From: Candidatus Saccharimonadota bacterium
Lineage (GTDB): Bacteria; Patescibacteriota; Saccharimonadia; Saccharimonadales; UBA4665
Reading direction: 5' to 3'
Assembly (NCBI GenBank): GCA_027314795.1
Contig: DAHVAE010000039.1
Span: forward strand, 274 to 6,917
Length of the DNA: 6,644 nucleotides
In this document: positions 6,124-6,644 of the stretch, in pieces
Layout: the number at the start of each line of letters is the position of its first letter
Position numbering within the stretch: the stretch's first letter is position 1
Program-made: the position numbers and the translations under genes
Notes under the pieces: generated by a model
What the model was told of the DNA's origin: nothing
The model's database searches: none
The model's input: only the letters and a program-made list of their open reading frames with translations

Positions 6124-6166
6124 TTGATTGATTATTAGGCTCATATAAGGCTAAGATATATGTCAA

Positions 6167-6644
6167 ATGGCAAGAAGCGTACGTAGATTATATAGCTCGT
6201 TTAAACCAGATAACTATAATCTGGAAATAACTATTAATGCTGACTATAAAACATTTAAAGGTAAGGCGGTTATTGAAGGGTTGAAGGTTGGCCGACCAGC
6301 TAAACGATTAACTTTTCATCAAAAGAATCTAAAGGTCATTAAAGCCGTAGTTACCGTCATTGATTCTAATAAGTCTAGAGAACTAAAGATAGCAAGAATA
6401 AATTACCAAAAAAGCTTTGATGAACTACGTATACACTTTAACGAACTAGTTTACCCGGCTAGATACAAGGTCGATATTGAATACGAGGGCAAGATTAACC
6501 CCCAGCTTCACGGCATCTACGCAGCAACCTTTAAAGATAAGAATAAAAGCAAAACAATTATTTGTACTCAACTTGAGTCCCACTACGCTAGGGAAGCACT
6601 GCCCTGTATTGATGAACCTGAAGCTAAAAGCGTGTTTAACTTGA
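6167..6644 (+). CDS. M1-family metallo-aminopeptidase, N-terminal part (3' end outside the window)
   Basis: Only the first 159 codons are present. The opening RLYSSFKPDNYNLEITI followed by FKGKAVIEGL is the usual start of the M1 N-terminal beta-domain (PxxYxLxI...FxGxV.I). QLESHYAREALPCIDEPEAK near residues 135-153 matches the family signature Q.E...AR...PC.DEP..K, whose Q/E residues lie by the substrate N-terminus. The zinc HExxH and GxMEN motifs would come later. These enzymes remove N-terminal residues from peptides, usually in the cytoplasm. No signal peptide is seen. A stop codon lies in frame at 6152-6154, so ATG 6167 is the only usable start. The nearest Shine-Dalgarno-like AAGG (6147-6150) is 16 bases away, too far for optimal use, and better spaced for an out-of-frame ATG at 6160. 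No strong plus-strand promoter is visible; a weak candidate is TTGATT (6128-6133) with TAAGAT (6152-6157), which would make the mRNA almost leaderless. The gene diverges from nusA. Confidence 0.88.
   Translation, partial: MARSVRRLYSSFKPDNYNLEITINADYKTFKGKAVIEGLKVGRPAKRLTFHQKNLKVIKAVVTVIDSNKSRELKIARINYQKSFDELRIHFNELVYPARYKVDIEYEGKINPQLHGIYAATFKDKNKSKTIICTQLESHYAREALPCIDEPEAKSVFNL

Overview
This 6.6 kb stretch of bacterial chromosome is moderately AT-rich and densely coding. It looks like a member of the candidate phyla radiation, most plausibly Candidatus Saccharibacteria (TM7). That placement is an inference. It rests on the small membrane-anchored protein at 1094-2089, which resembles a family I recall mainly from that lineage, on the short intergenic regions, and on nusA standing apart from rimP and infB. 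No 16S or ribosomal protein gene is present to confirm it. The reading frames use the standard code.

Layout, left to right. Positions 1-1091 (+) hold the C-terminal end of a class A penicillin-binding protein: the KTGT transpeptidase motif is at the very edge, followed by a cysteine-containing Ig-like extracellular tail. Converging on it, with two bases between the stop codons, is a 331-residue membrane-anchored protein (1094-2089, -). It has a broken HExxH-like motif and a long Gln/Ser/Asn-rich coiled coil. Only 19 bases upstream of that gene ends clpC (2109-4592, -), a full-length two-ATPase-domain Hsp100 unfoldase with a ClpP-docking LGF loop. The 274-base gap 4593-4866 carries the clpC leader with a long inverted repeat, a sigma-70 type promoter embedded in a CIRCE operator, and a short GC-richer stretch that is either a small ORF or a folded RNA. 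Next is nusA (4867-6027, -), with N-terminal, S1, KH1 and KH2 domains. The 139-base divergent region 6028-6166 holds a strong nusA promoter and an intrinsic-terminator hairpin between that promoter and the nusA ribosome binding site. The window ends inside a + strand M1-family aminopeptidase (6167 onward).

How the parts work together. clpC appears to be under HrcA/CIRCE heat-shock control and may be co-transcribed with the downstream membrane protein. nusA appears to be a monocistronic unit with a leader attenuator; because NusA protein stimulates intrinsic termination, this suggests negative autoregulation. The clpC and nusA promoters carry the same 8-mer, TTTAGATC, at the same distance after the -10 box. 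The regulatory architecture of the two minus-strand units is the most interesting part of the window. I see no mobile element, CRISPR array, tRNA or rRNA.
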